Assembly (NCBI GenBank): GCA_031213475.1
Contig: JARUPZ010000002.1
Coordinates: forward strand, 11,538,466 to 11,602,465
Reading direction: 5' to 3'
DNA length: 64,000 bases
DNA from: Nereocystis luetkeana
Taxonomy: Eukaryota > Sar > Phaeophyceae > Laminariales > Laminariaceae
Positions 48,001 through 59,829 of this stretch are shown piece by piece. The notes under the pieces were generated by a model, which was given only the letters and a program-made list of their open reading frames with translations, made no database searches and was not told where the DNA came from. The number at the start of each line of letters is the position of its first letter. Within the stretch, counting starts at the first letter, position 1. The translations under genes were made by a program, and so were the position numbers.

Positions 48001-51000
48001 TGTGACAAGTCGGAGGGTTGACCCACGACAGCGACAGGGTCTGTACGGTCATGCTGGGGAGGAAGCATCACGAGGTTTCCGTAAACACAGCAGCCAAAAC
48101 AAAACGTCGGATGAGGCACCATATCGCCCGTCATGGAGTACGGACAACGGTTCGCACAAACTCACGATGGCACTTGCGACATGCTTCAGCTCCAGGTGAC
48201 GAAACGGGCTTACGCAGTGTGCGAGAAGAGTTTTTTTTTGCGCAACATACGTGACGGTCGTTCACCGGCGTAGCACTCCATCAGCAACCGCTCGTCGAAA
48301 AAACACACGCTATACGTTGCTTACCTTAGGAATTGCGGCAATCGATACGACTGCTGCCTCGATTGCTGCTGCCGCCGCCAGAAGCCTAGGCTGTTGTGAG
48401 CTGCACCCGTGCAGGGCAGAAGGCGAAGAAGCGTCGGCTGGGCGGAAACTAGACACGGGCGCAGAGACTGGCTCGGCGCTCTGGCCGTTCGGTCGCTGGA
48501 CACCATCGGCCGATCGTGCGGCCTTGTTTCCACCCACCACCGGTGTTGATGGTGTGTTCTCGCCGGAGTGCCGAGACAGTTGCTCCTCCCCCTCTTCGCC
48601 GTGCTGCTTGGCGTCCCGGGTCGGTGGTGTACACGTCGGCTGCCGCGGCGAGCTTTGGAGCACACGTCGCTCTCCGTCGATGGAACCATCCACTTCCTTG
48701 TCGACCCTGTCGCCGAATCTCTGATGGTCGTCACGTCCCATGCCGTTCGGGGGCGGCGTGATATCGTAGCTCCTAGGTGATACCCGCCCGCGCCGATTGG
48801 CGCTCTGGCGAGATTCGTCCCTCCGACGCGGTGTAGAAAATGCCGGGGATTGAATCTGGTCCACCTTTCGGGGGTCATGATAGGAAAGCAGACGACGCGC
48901 GGATGTGATATTGGGGAAATGTGGCGATACAAATCGATTGATGAACGTCGGTATCGATTGGCTACGGCCAGCAGCAAGTCTCAAAATTCCCACGGCCGAA
49001 GGCAAGACGTGAACCCGCGCAACTTTGCCCAACTTCGGAAGAGCACCAGCAGGCAACCGACACCCACCCCAACGGGTTGCCGACACCAACTGGGTGTACG
49101 AAAAATAAAATCGTAATAAAATAGCAGACCTACGCACGCGCACCTGCTTCTTGATCGCTCCCATCTTAGCCTCGAGCTTCTGGAACCAGTCGTCCTCCAT
49201 GCCGAGGTCAACTCGGGAGTTGGGCGCAGCGCTACCTTTATTTTCGCCGCCGTCACCGCCGGCCTCTACCTCAATCGGATCAGGAGAGCGCTGGTCGGTC
49301 GAAACATCCCCCTGCACCACCTCGTAGCCGCCAGCTTCGCACTTCTCGGCGGCGTCGTTCCAGCCGTTAGCACAGTCGCCGCCACCGCCTTGATAGCCAA
49401 GAGGAGCGCAATCACTCGGAGCATTGTCTTCCGTCCGAGCGAGAGATTCTCCCGGGCTTCCTCCGCTTGGAGAGGCTCCGTCATCCCCGATATCCGCCGC
49501 CCGGCCTGTTGTCCCGCGGCTGCTTTTCTCCTCCAAAACTTTCGTGGGTCCCTCATCTTCCTCGGGCTCCGGCGCTCTAACGACTTCGACCGCAGGCGTT
49601 CTAGGCGGTGCCACCACCGGGTTTGGAGCCACAGAAGGGACATCATCGGCGGCCGCATGTTTAGCGCCTTCAGACGGAGAGGAGCGGGCGGGAGACCGGG
49701 AGACCTAGAAAAGGAACGGGCGGAAAGCGAGGCATGGCTTGGCTGAATGTTCCCTTCCAACAAGAGACTCGTGGGACGTTCCTCGTGCTGCTGTCATCAG
49801 CGCTACTGCATGTTCGATCGCGTCCGATTTACGAGCTGCAGCGCCCCTCACACCTAGAAACTTCATTTAAATCAGTCGATACGATAAAACGGGGTTGAAC
49901 ATTGCACCTAACGCCTTGCCGTAAACGCCGTGGAATCTCACGCTTGTGGGGGAAAATACAAACAACACAAGGCCCAAATCGACTCATTTGTCCTCAGAGA
50001 CACCCGACATCCGAATCGCGCGTCGCCGCGCCAGCTTCCTAACTTCGCTCACCTCCGGCACGTCTCGCTTTTTCTCCTCTGGTGCAGACGGCTCCTCCTT
50101 CTGCTCGCCCCCGAACCCAGGCCCAAAGATAGACCTAACATTCCGCCATCGTCTTGCCAGTTCCGACGCCAGGTCTGCCTCCTTCGGCGCGGGATTTGCA
50201 CCTACTGCGACCTCTTCCCCCGCCAGCCGCCCGGGTGAATCCGGCCTGACGAGCAGCTCCGCACCTTCGGCAGCTGCAGAAGGATCGCCACGCATATTCT
50301 GCACGCGTTGGAACACGCGCTCATTGGATCCACCACCACCACCACCACCATCACCGCGGGCAGCTTCTGGAACATCGTCCCCCATCCCCTGGGGCGGCGC
50401 GGTGGGTCTTGAAGGCGGGCGGGCAGGCGGTGGCAAGGCCTTCCCACGGCCGACCTCGACTGGAGGCGAGCCGCTGGACCTCGCCCTCTCCCGCCCTGCA
50501 TCGGGGGAAGCGCCCGGTGCAAGCCTTTCCGCGACGTCGTGCCGGAACGAGCGGCGAGGGGATCCGATGCCGAGGGCTACCCGCGCGGCCTCCGCCCGGA
50601 CATTTGCCCGCTTGGCGTCCGAGATCCGTTCTTCCTCCCGTCTCGCCTCTCTCTGCTTCTTGCGTGCTGAAGCCCCCGCGTCGTGTTCCAAGCGACGGGA
50701 TGGTTTCGCAAGCTTGAGAGCGACCGCGGCCAGATGTCCACGCTCCTTCGCCGCGGCTGTTCACCGCAGGGAAACATTGAACGACGGAGCGCACCGATTG
50801 AGCAGTTCGAAACCAATGTGGCGATTTAGCGGGAAACACGGCGCGCTTCTTGCTTTCCTGACGCAAAACTCGAGGAAAACTGGCGGCGGCCGCTCTCTTT
50901 CTCAACCCTCGGCGGCGATCACGCTTCAAACTCTCTCTCAAGTCCAAGACCTACTGTACTTGACACGACACACTTCTAAGGTTCCTTACCACGAACTTCC

Positions 51001-51275
51001 TTTTTCCTCGCCAGCACCCTCTTTCGATCGTCGGCCTCTGCCGCTCGCTCTTTCGCCTTATTCGCCGCCACCGCCGCAGCCCGCCCAACCACAGCCGGGG
51101 CGGCATCGTGGTTTCGATTTGGTCCGGAGGGACGGAGAGCACGCTCGCGGCCGGGATCCCCGGCGTGAAGCGGCCTGCCAGGGGCAACGACACCCGGTGG
51201 CGGCGGCTGAGCGAGGCCGTCGGCAGGAATCGCCGGACGACCAGGGGAGGCGCCGTTGCTGAACTCCTCCTTGAT
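42943..51275 (-). CDS. NEK-family kinase gene, C-terminal tail exons
   Basis: Phase-matched exons, continuing the kinase part: 51275-50990, 50756-50053, 49704-49144, 48855-48325, 48053-47737, 47542-47401, one starting at 47142 (end unresolved), 46192-45661, 45093-44734, 44019-42943 (stop). Donors and acceptors are mostly canonical and all phases agree except across the 47142 exon, whose donor I could not fix. The tail is disordered, rich in Ser/Gly/Asp/Glu/Arg, with coiled-coil-like basic stretches (SARKKQREARREEERISDAK; ELRALIAQRRK; DLRAFIAESRREHR) and short acidic helices (DDWFQKLEAKMGAIKKQ; LEEYARMLEQMQ spliced to EVLALGEDASSDSSW). An Ala-rich hydrophobic run (RLLAAAAAIEAAVVSIAAIP) ends the 48855-48325 exon. 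Long coiled-coil tails are usual in NEK1/5-like kinases. If the 47142 exon really ended at the stop at 46546, this would be two genes. Confidence 0.6.
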
Positions 51276-51700
51276 CTGAACGTTCAAGGACGGAGAGCGA
51301 CGGGTCAAGAACGGGTAAATGCAGGAAGTAGCGCGTGGGAATGAGGATGGGTCCGAGGAGAGCCGGCGAAGTGAAGGGCAGTGCTCGCGTCGATGACGTC
51401 TCGGAGAGAGAGCGACGCAGCTTTAGACGCAAGCGGATGGCCCAAGGTCACCCGCCGGGTGGTGACCTGCCACCACCGAAATCGCTTAGCTTCTGGGGCA
51501 AACACCGCAGGAGATGTTTGCCCCACTAACGGAGTAGCAGCCAACGGCCCTGAGGTTAGCGGACGTGCAACAAAACGCGCCCTAATAGCACGTGAAGAGG
51601 GCCAAGCTACGCCGCATAAAACCGCGCTCAGCCAACAAGCGGCAAACGACACACACGAGGACGACACGCACAGGCAACCCCGGCCACGTTCCGAACTTGC
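51276..51700 (-). other. GC-AG intron in the NEK gene
   Basis: The kinase exon ends GCACAG|GCAAGT and the next starts after CGTTCAG|ATC. The donor matches the GC-AG consensus apart from GC replacing GT, and the frame is kept (phase 0). Confidence 0.6.
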
Positions 51701-54700
51701 CTGTGCGTCGCTGAGAAAACGCCCGATCTTGCCCTTGATCAACGGTTGTCGTAGCACAGCGCCGGTGCTTGGCCTGGCGTGGTGATCCTTCTTCAGCAAC
51801 TGTCGTATGAGGGTGCGCATCCCGGAGCTGTACCTGAAAACGGCCAAGCGATCCGCGGTTAGTCTATACCTTCCGTTAGACGGAGAGCGCGCGAAGAATT
51901 GCCGAAGTCTGACCATGGCATGTTTAAGGCCTAAAACGGGGGGGCAGTGGGCATAAAGACGCGCGCTCGAAGGGACTCCGACCGAAGGAGGGTCATAGAA
52001 GGCGCGCGAACAGCGCGAAACGCGCTTGGTGCATGCCTCCGGCGACATTCAGCCAATACATACCGGAACCCAGCCTGTGGTGCCAGGGTCATTCAAAACA
52101 CTTCCAATGGAACACGGAATCGATATTGTACGCCACACATTGTTACTATATACCGTACAACCAACAAGCATCCCTGCGAGATGGCGAGAAGCAACATCCC
52201 CTAAGCAGAGGTCGCCGTCCACACAGCTTCAACGCACCTAGCAGATATAGGTCGCGGGTCCTGCGCACAAATCTTCATCGCCAACTGCCGCATGTTGCTC
52301 CCATCGAACGCATGTCGGAGGGCGGTCATCTCGTATAGAACGCATCTTCGGAGGGGGCGGCGCGGCAGGGGCGGACAGCGCGGGAGGTAATAACCGTGCT
52401 TGCCTTCAAAGTATTCAGCATGCGTGCGCCTCTTTATTGGGAAGAGGAAAGTCGCTTTTGTTGCGTCGATATTCAAATCACGCCACAGAGTGTCCAGAGA
52501 CACAGGAGTGTCAACCAGCGGGACTAGGCGACAAACATCGGCCCCAATGCACCGCCGTGTCGTTTTGCTGCTGCTGCTACTGCTGTGCCATGGCTTGCAT
52601 TCAGAAGTTTAGGAGCCAAAAAAACGCGACGAACGCAGTTTCTACTCTCCGAGGAAGAAAGCGCCGTCAGCTGGAGAGGCGGAAACGGCGCGACATCCCG
52701 AGCAGGATGTTCAACGCCTATAAACATAGGGGTATCACGTATAGATGACCGCTCACCGGATACCGGTGCAAACTTCAGGCTGTTAACCACGCATCGCCTC
52801 GCAACGAGAGCCTACAACACGCGAAGGTCGCAGACACGCTTACCCTAAGCTCCACATGTCGGTCTTGTGGTTGTACCGCTTCTCCTGGCATATCTCGGGG
52901 CTCATGTAGTACGGCGTGCCGATGGCCGTGCGCGCCAGGTCGAAGGTACCCCCGAGGACCTTCGAGGCATTACGGGTTCCGGGTTAAGCCAAACTACTGC
53001 AGTGAGAGGAGAACGGCGTTGGTCACACCGCCGTGAAGGCCAGCATTGATCGGCATTCCACAAAGAAAGGCGGGGAAGGCACGAGGCTGGCGAACGGCGT
53101 GCGAGAGCGAGCCGAAACAACACCGGATACACATTCCGAAAACTCCTGCGCCTACATAATAGAGCCGTTGTTCCTATCGTAAAACGTTGTACACGAGGTG
53201 GCCTGTCGCATGTTGAACACCGTAATTTGTTTTGCGCCCACCCGGGGGGTTTCATTTGTCGCCGTCGTCTGTGATACCTTGAAGAACGCGAATCGACTCC
53301 CCTTCCTACCTTGGCGATGCCGAAGTCCCCGAGCTTGACGACCCTCGAGCGCGTAAGGAAGATGTTCTGCGTCTTGAGGTCGCGGTGGAGGATCTTGCGG
53401 TCATGGATGTGCTTCAGGGCCAGGGTCGTCTGCACGAACCTGTTGTCCAGAGCAAGAGCGCAAGAGGTTCAGGCCCGGGCAAAAAAAAGCAAAACGTAGC
53501 TTTGGCGTGGAGGGAGTTGGCCAGACGTGAACATGAAGCCTGGCTGATGACTCCAAAAATTACGTCAATCCCATCGCCAAACGAACGGCGAGCTGTTCGT
53601 GACGGCGGTCGAGCCATGCGGTGTGCTCTTCCAATATTCCACACGGTCAGTCCCGGCGTTGTGGATCAGAACCGTCGTCTTGTCTGCGGTTCTCCCTGCT
53701 GGCTTCTCTTGGGTTGTGTCCTTGCTCAAGCCGTCGAAGATGCAAGTAAAAATTGCTCGAAGTTAACTTCCAAGCCTGCTTAATACACCCTACAAGTTTT
53801 CATGAAGCAGCCCGCTCCCCATCTATCCTCGCGCCCGTTCTCAACCCTGCGAACGGCGATGCTCACCCTCGCTCTCCTTCCTACACAGGCGTTGTTTTCC
53901 TAGCTTCTACAGCAGGTCTCACCAGTCAAGAATGACTTCCTCTTCTAGCAAGCGCCCATTTCGCCTCTTGAGGCAAGTGCTGAGGTCGCCACCGTCTGCG
54001 TAGTCCATGACAATGCACAGCACATTTCGAGACGGCCCGTGCAGGAAGCTCTCCCAGAAACCCACAATGTTCGGATGGGAAAGCTTCGCCAGCAGGGTCG
54101 CCTCTTTGCTAGCCTTGAAAAGTGTCATAAAATGTTTCGCAGGGAGCCGGGGGGGGGCGGTCGTTGTTGGACGGGAAGAGCTGACTGCGTGCACGCCTTC
54201 ATTTTGGCTCGTCCGTTACGCTGCTTGCCACGCAGCAGTCGGTGCCCTTGGCACTATGTTTCGCATTATGTTTCGCCTGGCTCCCTTTCTCGTAAGGAAT
54301 AAAATGTTTCGCCTCGGATCTCGCCCGTCAACCCTAGAAATGTGTCGGCAGGTCACCCCTTGAAGCTGCTGCTAGCAGTTCACTTTCCGATACAAGGTGG
54401 AGGCTGTGCACAATCATAGCAGCGCTTGCATCCTGACGGCGAAGACAAGGCGCGAAAGGTGTACTCGTATCTTGCTTCGACGACTCACCTCTCTACGGGC
54501 CTTGGGAGGAAGCTTGGACGTGTCCACCTGCTTGACAATGCACGCCTGCGGCAGGTTTGAAAGGAGGCGTAAGTTAAGAGGTGACGGTTTGACAAAACCG
54601 AGGGAGAAAACAATCGACGGGAAACTGGGCGTCGACCTCTAGCTTCGCCAATGCAATAGCAGCAGGATCAGATACGAACGTTGTCACGGGAGCTCTGTTA

Positions 54701-56279
54701 GTCGTGTTCTCAGCGAGTACCTGCAGTAATCGGATACTACAGTAAGTACTGTACATACCGTGTACCACGTTGGGCGGAAACAAAACGACTGCTTGGTGAT
54801 GATTTTGATGTTAAAACGCTCCTTACGTATTCCACCTACAGTAGAATGATAAAACCTAAGATAGCCCACCCGCTGAGACGAATTTCCGATCCGATTTTCT
54901 CGAACCCAAGGGCGGCGCTCACAACGAAAAATGGTGGCTTCGGAGAGATGTTGTCGAGATATTTCCATAGATAGACGCATGCATCACTCGGCGTGTGCAC
55001 CCTTTCCGATGCCGACAAAACCAACTCGGAAAGTTCGTGCGAGGGTGTGTGTTATTTCGCGTGCTACCTAAAGTACTGTACTGGTAAAATCATGGTACCG
55101 TCGTATATTCGAGTCGTTTGCACAACAGGTACATTTCATACTATTATTAAGTTGCCTGCAGAAACCGGTGGCCGAAACTGCCTCCGTTTAATATGGCCCA
55201 GTAAAAGCGCTACGCACGTATATAGCCCCCACTATCACTCGTACCTGGTGTTTGTCTTCCCGGAAACTATTAATACCTGGTACGTATTATGTTATGGCAG
55301 AAAAGTAACCCCCGCGCCCGTCGTCTGATCGTAGTACGCTCGCCCCTCGTTGGGGTCGGACCATACGCGTTTTTTCGTCCTGGAAATATGAATGCACACT
55401 TAATGCGAATGGTAAATTAAAATTCCCCGGATCATGCACATTCCATTCGCATCTGCAGCAATTGCTGCCTGCGCCTGCGTGCAGGATAAAAAGTTCCAAG
55501 TGAAGCATGTACCGCTATACCGCTACGAGTATACTCGTGCGTTTCGACTCGAGCGCGTATCAATTCGTAGATCGTTGAGCTTGACGTCCCGGCTCATTTA
55601 TCCACTTGATTTTAAGGTTATTCTCGATCCTCTCACGAAAGTGTGATATTTTTTCCTTGGGAGCTCCAGGACTCAACCCTTTTGGTACTGCAGTCCCGCT
55701 TTGGGGACAAAGCACTTGGTATTACAGTGGATTGTCCCCAAAACGGGACTGCAGTTCTAAACGGTTTCCGGTGTGGATACGTATTCTCTCGAGTTTAACC
55801 CTTTTAGAACCGCAGTCCCGTTCTGGGGACAAACCAGTCAAATTTCTAGTAATTTTGTCCCCAAACGGGACTGCGGTTCTAAAGGCCTGCTTTTACAGTT
55901 TAGACTTTTATCAAAGACAGGAAAACGAGGTTTGCTGTCGTATGAAGGGGGTAGAAGAGCCTGCTATGTGACCCCGGATCTGAGTTACGAGTTGAAAGGA
56001 GAGAGAAGAAGATGTGCGAAGATAATAAATGGGATGAGCAAAAAAAAAAAAAATGGTGTACGAGTAGGCTCGAACAGCCAGTCTTCCGCATGATACGTAC
56101 CGCCGTGGTATTGATTATACGAGCAGAGAGGTGGGTCTGTCTTGTTCTGGGATGAAGGTGTTTTCCATCTACATTCCGCGGAGATTTCGACTCACCTTTC
56201 CATCTCTAATTCTGGCGCAGAGGATGGCCTGGCCAAAGCTTCCCTGCCCCACCACCTTGTCCACGCGATACCGCTCCAT
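51701..56279 (-). CDS. NEK (NIMA-related) Ser/Thr protein kinase, start codon and kinase-domain exons
   Basis: Seven phase-consistent exons: 56279-56196, 54545-54489, 54113-53923, 53439-53310, 52959-52844, 52345-52238, 51833-51701. The ATG lies directly before the kinase fold: [20 protein letters not shown] with the glycine loop. The VAIK lysine is in [13 protein letters not shown] begins strand 4, and [10 protein letters not shown] is the hinge. HRDLKTQN is the catalytic loop, DFGIAK binds magnesium, and the activation segment ends [16 protein letters not shown]. The late lobe has TDMWSLGCVLYEM and RPSTGAVL. HRDLKxQN with GTPYYxSPE is diagnostic for NEK kinases, which act in centrosome, ciliary and mitotic control. 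All catalytic residues are present. The kinase domain of about 270 residues is complete. Intron 1 is 1.65 kb. The gene continues into the long tail at 51275. Confidence 0.9.
55676..55885. mobile_element. Two adjacent MITE copies (GGGACTGCAG foldback, copies 4 and 5)
   Basis: 55676-55772 and 55797-55885 each have CAGTCCCG near the left and CGGGACTG near the right, with ACCCTTTT outer ends. Copy 5 shares the centre CCAGTCAAATT with the 22.8-kb copy. Both lie in intron 1 of the NEK gene. Confidence 0.75.
55941..56053 (+). mobile_element. SINE family 2, 5'-truncated copy
   Basis: GTAGAAGAGCCTGCTATGTG, TGAGTTACGAGTTGAAAGG, GATAATAAATGGGATGAG, then an A run. It lies in intron 1 of the NEK gene, antisense to it. 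Confidence 0.8.
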
Positions 56280-56289
56280 TCTAGCTTGA

Positions 56290-57385
56290 TTCGGCAAGTG
56301 AAGCGCTTGCCTCGGCCTGAATTTCAGCCGTTTGTGTCATCAGCGTCTTCTGCAGCTTGGGTGCCCTTGGGCGATCAAAAAGCGAAAACGGTCAAAAATG
56401 ACAGACGGCGTTCAAATAGCTTGTTGGTCTCATCCGTCCATGCTGCGGCCGTCGTTTACTTTTCTCGGCCCGGTAACGCTAATCCAGCTCAGAGTCTCCA
56501 GTCTCCCCGCTATCCTGGCCACGACCTAACACGAGCTCAAGCCAGCCCTCTGGTACTTGATACTGTTTGTTGTCGCGATTCGCGATACCGCGGTTCGCGT
56601 TACTGCGGGGGTTTCAACTATTTTTTGTTGTCGTTTTGTATTCGGGGACAGACGACAGAGGGGTTTGGACCATGCTCGACATTGGGCTGTGCACACGACT
56701 CTTCTAGTGCACGAAAGCTAGGAGGCACAACACCTGAACGCACGGAGTCAACGGTGTCGACTGCTAGGAAAATGGCGAAGCTTCCGGTTCTGCAACAGGT
56801 GAAGTTTTTCACGCTTTTCTGCTTCAAACCCGTGCGCATGATTGGATCATGTTTGAAGTTTTGATGTTGACTTTTTTTTAAATAACTTGTACGAACAAAG
56901 TTCGTACCTGGTATTGCATTACGCGTACGGCTGTACCGCCATGCATAGGTATGGTAACTGCTGTGTGCTGACATCGTGTTGCTTCAAGTACGCAGAGGTA
57001 CGAGTACTATTAATACGAATAATGTACTCGTGCTCCCACTAATTTAAGCGTGTTGTGCTAGTACGATAATGAGCATACCTGTCATCAATCAACACCACCA
57101 GTTGTTGTCATGCGACCAAGCTTTCGTGTGTGCCGTGGGCGCGCTGTTTTTTGTATCTCGAGGATCACTTCTCGCAAAATGCTCCTGTAGGAGCAGCAGT
57201 AGTACTGGTGCAACAAAAATACAGGTTCCCTCGTCATATGAGGCAGAATAGAACAATTTTAACGCACAGGAAAGCGAGCGGCAGGCTTGACAGCAGAATG
57301 TACGTAAAATATACCGCCAAACAACAGGGCCACGAATTAGCGCTGCCCGAATGCTACGTGGCCATTTTGCTGACTTGACGCTGAC
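56290..57385. other. Intergenic region, NEK 5' side
   Basis: Must hold the NEK promoter and the upstream exons of the aminotransferase, but neither is recognisable. A 240-codon plus-strand frame at 56142-56864 overlaps NEK exon 1 in antisense and is rejected. CTATTAATAC lies near 57007. Confidence 0.4.
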
Positions 57386-57387
57386 AG

Positions 57388-58741
57388 GATGAATATATCG
57401 CCAATCTCCGGGCAGCTCTCCCCGGCTCGGCTTCTCAATGGAGGTCGTTTTACAGCTCGTTGACCAAAGGGATCGTAACGGACCCCGCGCTCATGATCCT
57501 TCCCGTCGACGACCACATGGTGCACCGAGGGCACGCAGGCAGGTTTTTATCATCACCAGAAGCAACAGCAGCATAAAGAGCTTGTGGAATTTCTCCTGCC
57601 GTTTCTAAGGTTTCATTATTCGTTCATACCCTGGTATAGTATCTGCGTACTTCTGTGAGCGCCATGTAAGTGTCGCACGCGGCGGCAGCATCTCGATGAT
57701 CTGGACTGCTGTGGAGCCCACATCATCCCTTCGTGCCGTAATCGGGGACAGGCGCGGACGACGTGCGATACTTCTACCGTTTCTGAGCCTTTTGCGACAG
57801 GCACTCCGACGTTGTGGACGGGAACCATGTCGCGGGAGGCAGCGTTGAGGGTTTCACGCTCCATGCACAAGCACTGCGGTGTAATCTTACCCGACTTTGT
57901 GAGTGCTTAGAACGACCAACGATGAAGAGGATCTGCGACGCGTCGACCCTCGAACGGGACGACTCTCTCTGGGCGGCTGGCGGGGGCTTTCTCTTGAAAA
58001 TCTTGCGGGAGGCCAAACTCACGTTTTTTGTTCGGTGGTCGCGCGTCATCACGCGTCCCTGTACTTTCTTGAAATGCAAACGAAAGCCGCGCCACCAGCA
58101 GCGTCGCAATCGCGGCCATTACATTTACATCTGTACATGAACTTCGTGTTGAATACGTAGATGCCCCTTACTTATTGTATCAGATTTTAACGTTTAGGTC
58201 GTCCAAGCGTGCGTACTTAAGCCACAAGTTCCCATTGTAGTAGGACATAATCGAAGCATTGAAATATACCAGTATGATACGCTGAACATTTCCGTTTCAG
58301 CATGCACGTCGCCCTCTTTGAGTGACTGACATGATTAATTCGCTTCCTTCGTGAAAGTTCGGTTGAACTCCCAGCCACATGCCTTGGATACGATATATCT
58401 TCCCAGTGTCTAAATTTGTCGCGGTTCTCAATTTTCTGATACATTTGTTGCTGTGCAGCAGTAAAAGTTGAGAATACTTCTTTACTTAGCGCGTCTCGTT
58501 TCCGCGTGCATCTTTCCATAACCCCGCTCGAAACCCTAGTGTTCGACACGTGCAACGTCCACAACGACCGTGCTTACGGTCTCGACTTTCACCTCGATCG
58601 CCTGCTGAGGAGCGCCGCCACCGCGCGCATCGAGCACAACACTACCAAGGAATCCCTTCGAGACATCATCCTCGCCACCATAGCGGCCGGCGGCCGGAAA
58701 AATGGCGACGCTTTCGCAAAGTACTGGCTCAGCGCGGGAAG
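57388..58741 (+). CDS. Class IV (fold type IV PLP) aminotransferase, two internal exons
   Basis: Exons 57388-57538 and 58540-58741 join in phase 1. The product contains LMILPVDDHMVHRGHAVFDT and, later, YGLDFHLDRLLRSA and AKYWLSAGR. This matches the N-terminal half of plant-type D-amino-acid transaminase / aminodeoxychorismate lyase proteins, where DDHMVHRGH-VFDT begins the fold and HLDRLLRSA carries the cofactor-phosphate-side Arg. The catalytic lysine and the second half lie in exons not found before the end of the window. The start is also not found. Both donors appear to be GC type (GCAG|GCAGGT and GGAAG|GCGAGT), which is unusual, so a pseudogene or an annotation slip is possible. PLP-dependent, amino-acid or folate metabolism. 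Confidence 0.7.
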
Positions 58742-59550
58742 GCGAGTCGGCAGCATTCCTATATTACAGTAGTCGAAACTGTAACATTTCTACCACGTAC
58801 TGTAGTAGGTAGTATAGAGATCGTTCTGTGGGCCTCAAACGCTTGAATCTTGGTACAGAGTGCAAACCGCAACCTTTCGCTTTGTCCTAGCGGTGAGCGC
58901 ACTATTGGATTTCGTGTGGCTTTTCGCGTGGCAGAAATCTGACAATAGTTGAGATGGCTCCGTTGCAAGGCGGACGTCGAGCGTTCGTCTCGGTTGCTCG
59001 TTTTCGTGATGCTGCGAGCTCTCCCGACAAGAGGAGTGTATCGCCGACGAATGCATACCGCGATAAGCAAGGCAAGTACGGATGTCTTCTTGTGCAATCT
59101 TGTGAACAAGGCATAGGGCGGGCATACCAGTACAGACCCGATTCAAAACACACCGAATGGTTTCTGTCGATGTAAGTACGGTATATTAAATGAACTAAAC
59201 ATATACCGTACAGAGACGTGTGATGAAGCGGCGGCGCACCGACAGACGATTGATTTCTGGACAAAGCCTAAACAATCACAAAGAAGGCGCTTGTGCTGGT
59301 CTTGGTAAGACTGGCGTTCGGGGGATATGGAGATCGACCTCCAGGGGGCCCTCGAGAACATACAGTATGCAGCAACTATCACGTTGCTGCAACCTACTCG
59401 GAGTTGTCTTCCAAGAATCACCAGACTTCCTGCAACAAGTGCGTATTGCGTCAACTGGTCAATGCCGCGCGTGCGACTTTTGGAATACATGTATAGTATC
59501 AGACTCGCTCGCCGTCTCGTCAATGCCTGTCGCACGCATGATGAACATTC
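58742..59550. other. No supported gene
   Basis: Probably intron of the aminotransferase. I found no continuation exon. Confidence 0.35.
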
Positions 59551-59554
59551 TTGA

Positions 59555-59826
59555 TATAGTATTGTTGATCGATATCTAGAGGTATAGACGAAGCTGACGC
59601 GGGAACACGTGGTCGAGTCCAGACAGCAACACGGAACTCTCCCTTTCTGGTATTTTTTCGGCGCTGTCGAGTCGACTCGCCTCATAAGGAGCTACACAAC
59701 GAGTGACATCGGTGGGCTCACACATCATCCCGAAATCCCAATACCCACTACCATAATCCATTTTCAGCATGGAGCTCCTCAATCTACGATGTATGTGTCG
59801 TGTTCGTGAGTACAACCAACATCCTC
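59555..59826 (+). repeat. Dispersed direct repeat, copy 1
   Basis: Shares long stretches with 63707-63980, for example TCGAGTCGACTCG, CTCATAAGGAGCTACACAAC and ATCGGTGGGCTCAC, and ends near GAGTACAAC. Same orientation, 4.15 kb apart. Confidence 0.8.
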
Positions 59827-59829
59827 CCT

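Noticed and set aside
48251-48724. Plus-strand frames opposite NEK tail exons (also 43039-44100, 45680-46549, 49946-51262)
   Set aside because: Shadow frames of GC-rich minus-strand exons that have matching splice phases.
56142-56864. 240-codon plus-strand frame
   Set aside because: Antisense to NEK exon 1, which has strong kinase homology and splice signals. No motif in the plus frame.
57730-57900. Possible extra exon between the two aminotransferase exons
   Set aside because: Acceptor- and donor-like ends exist, but including it would break the continuous HRGHA-VFDT family sequence.
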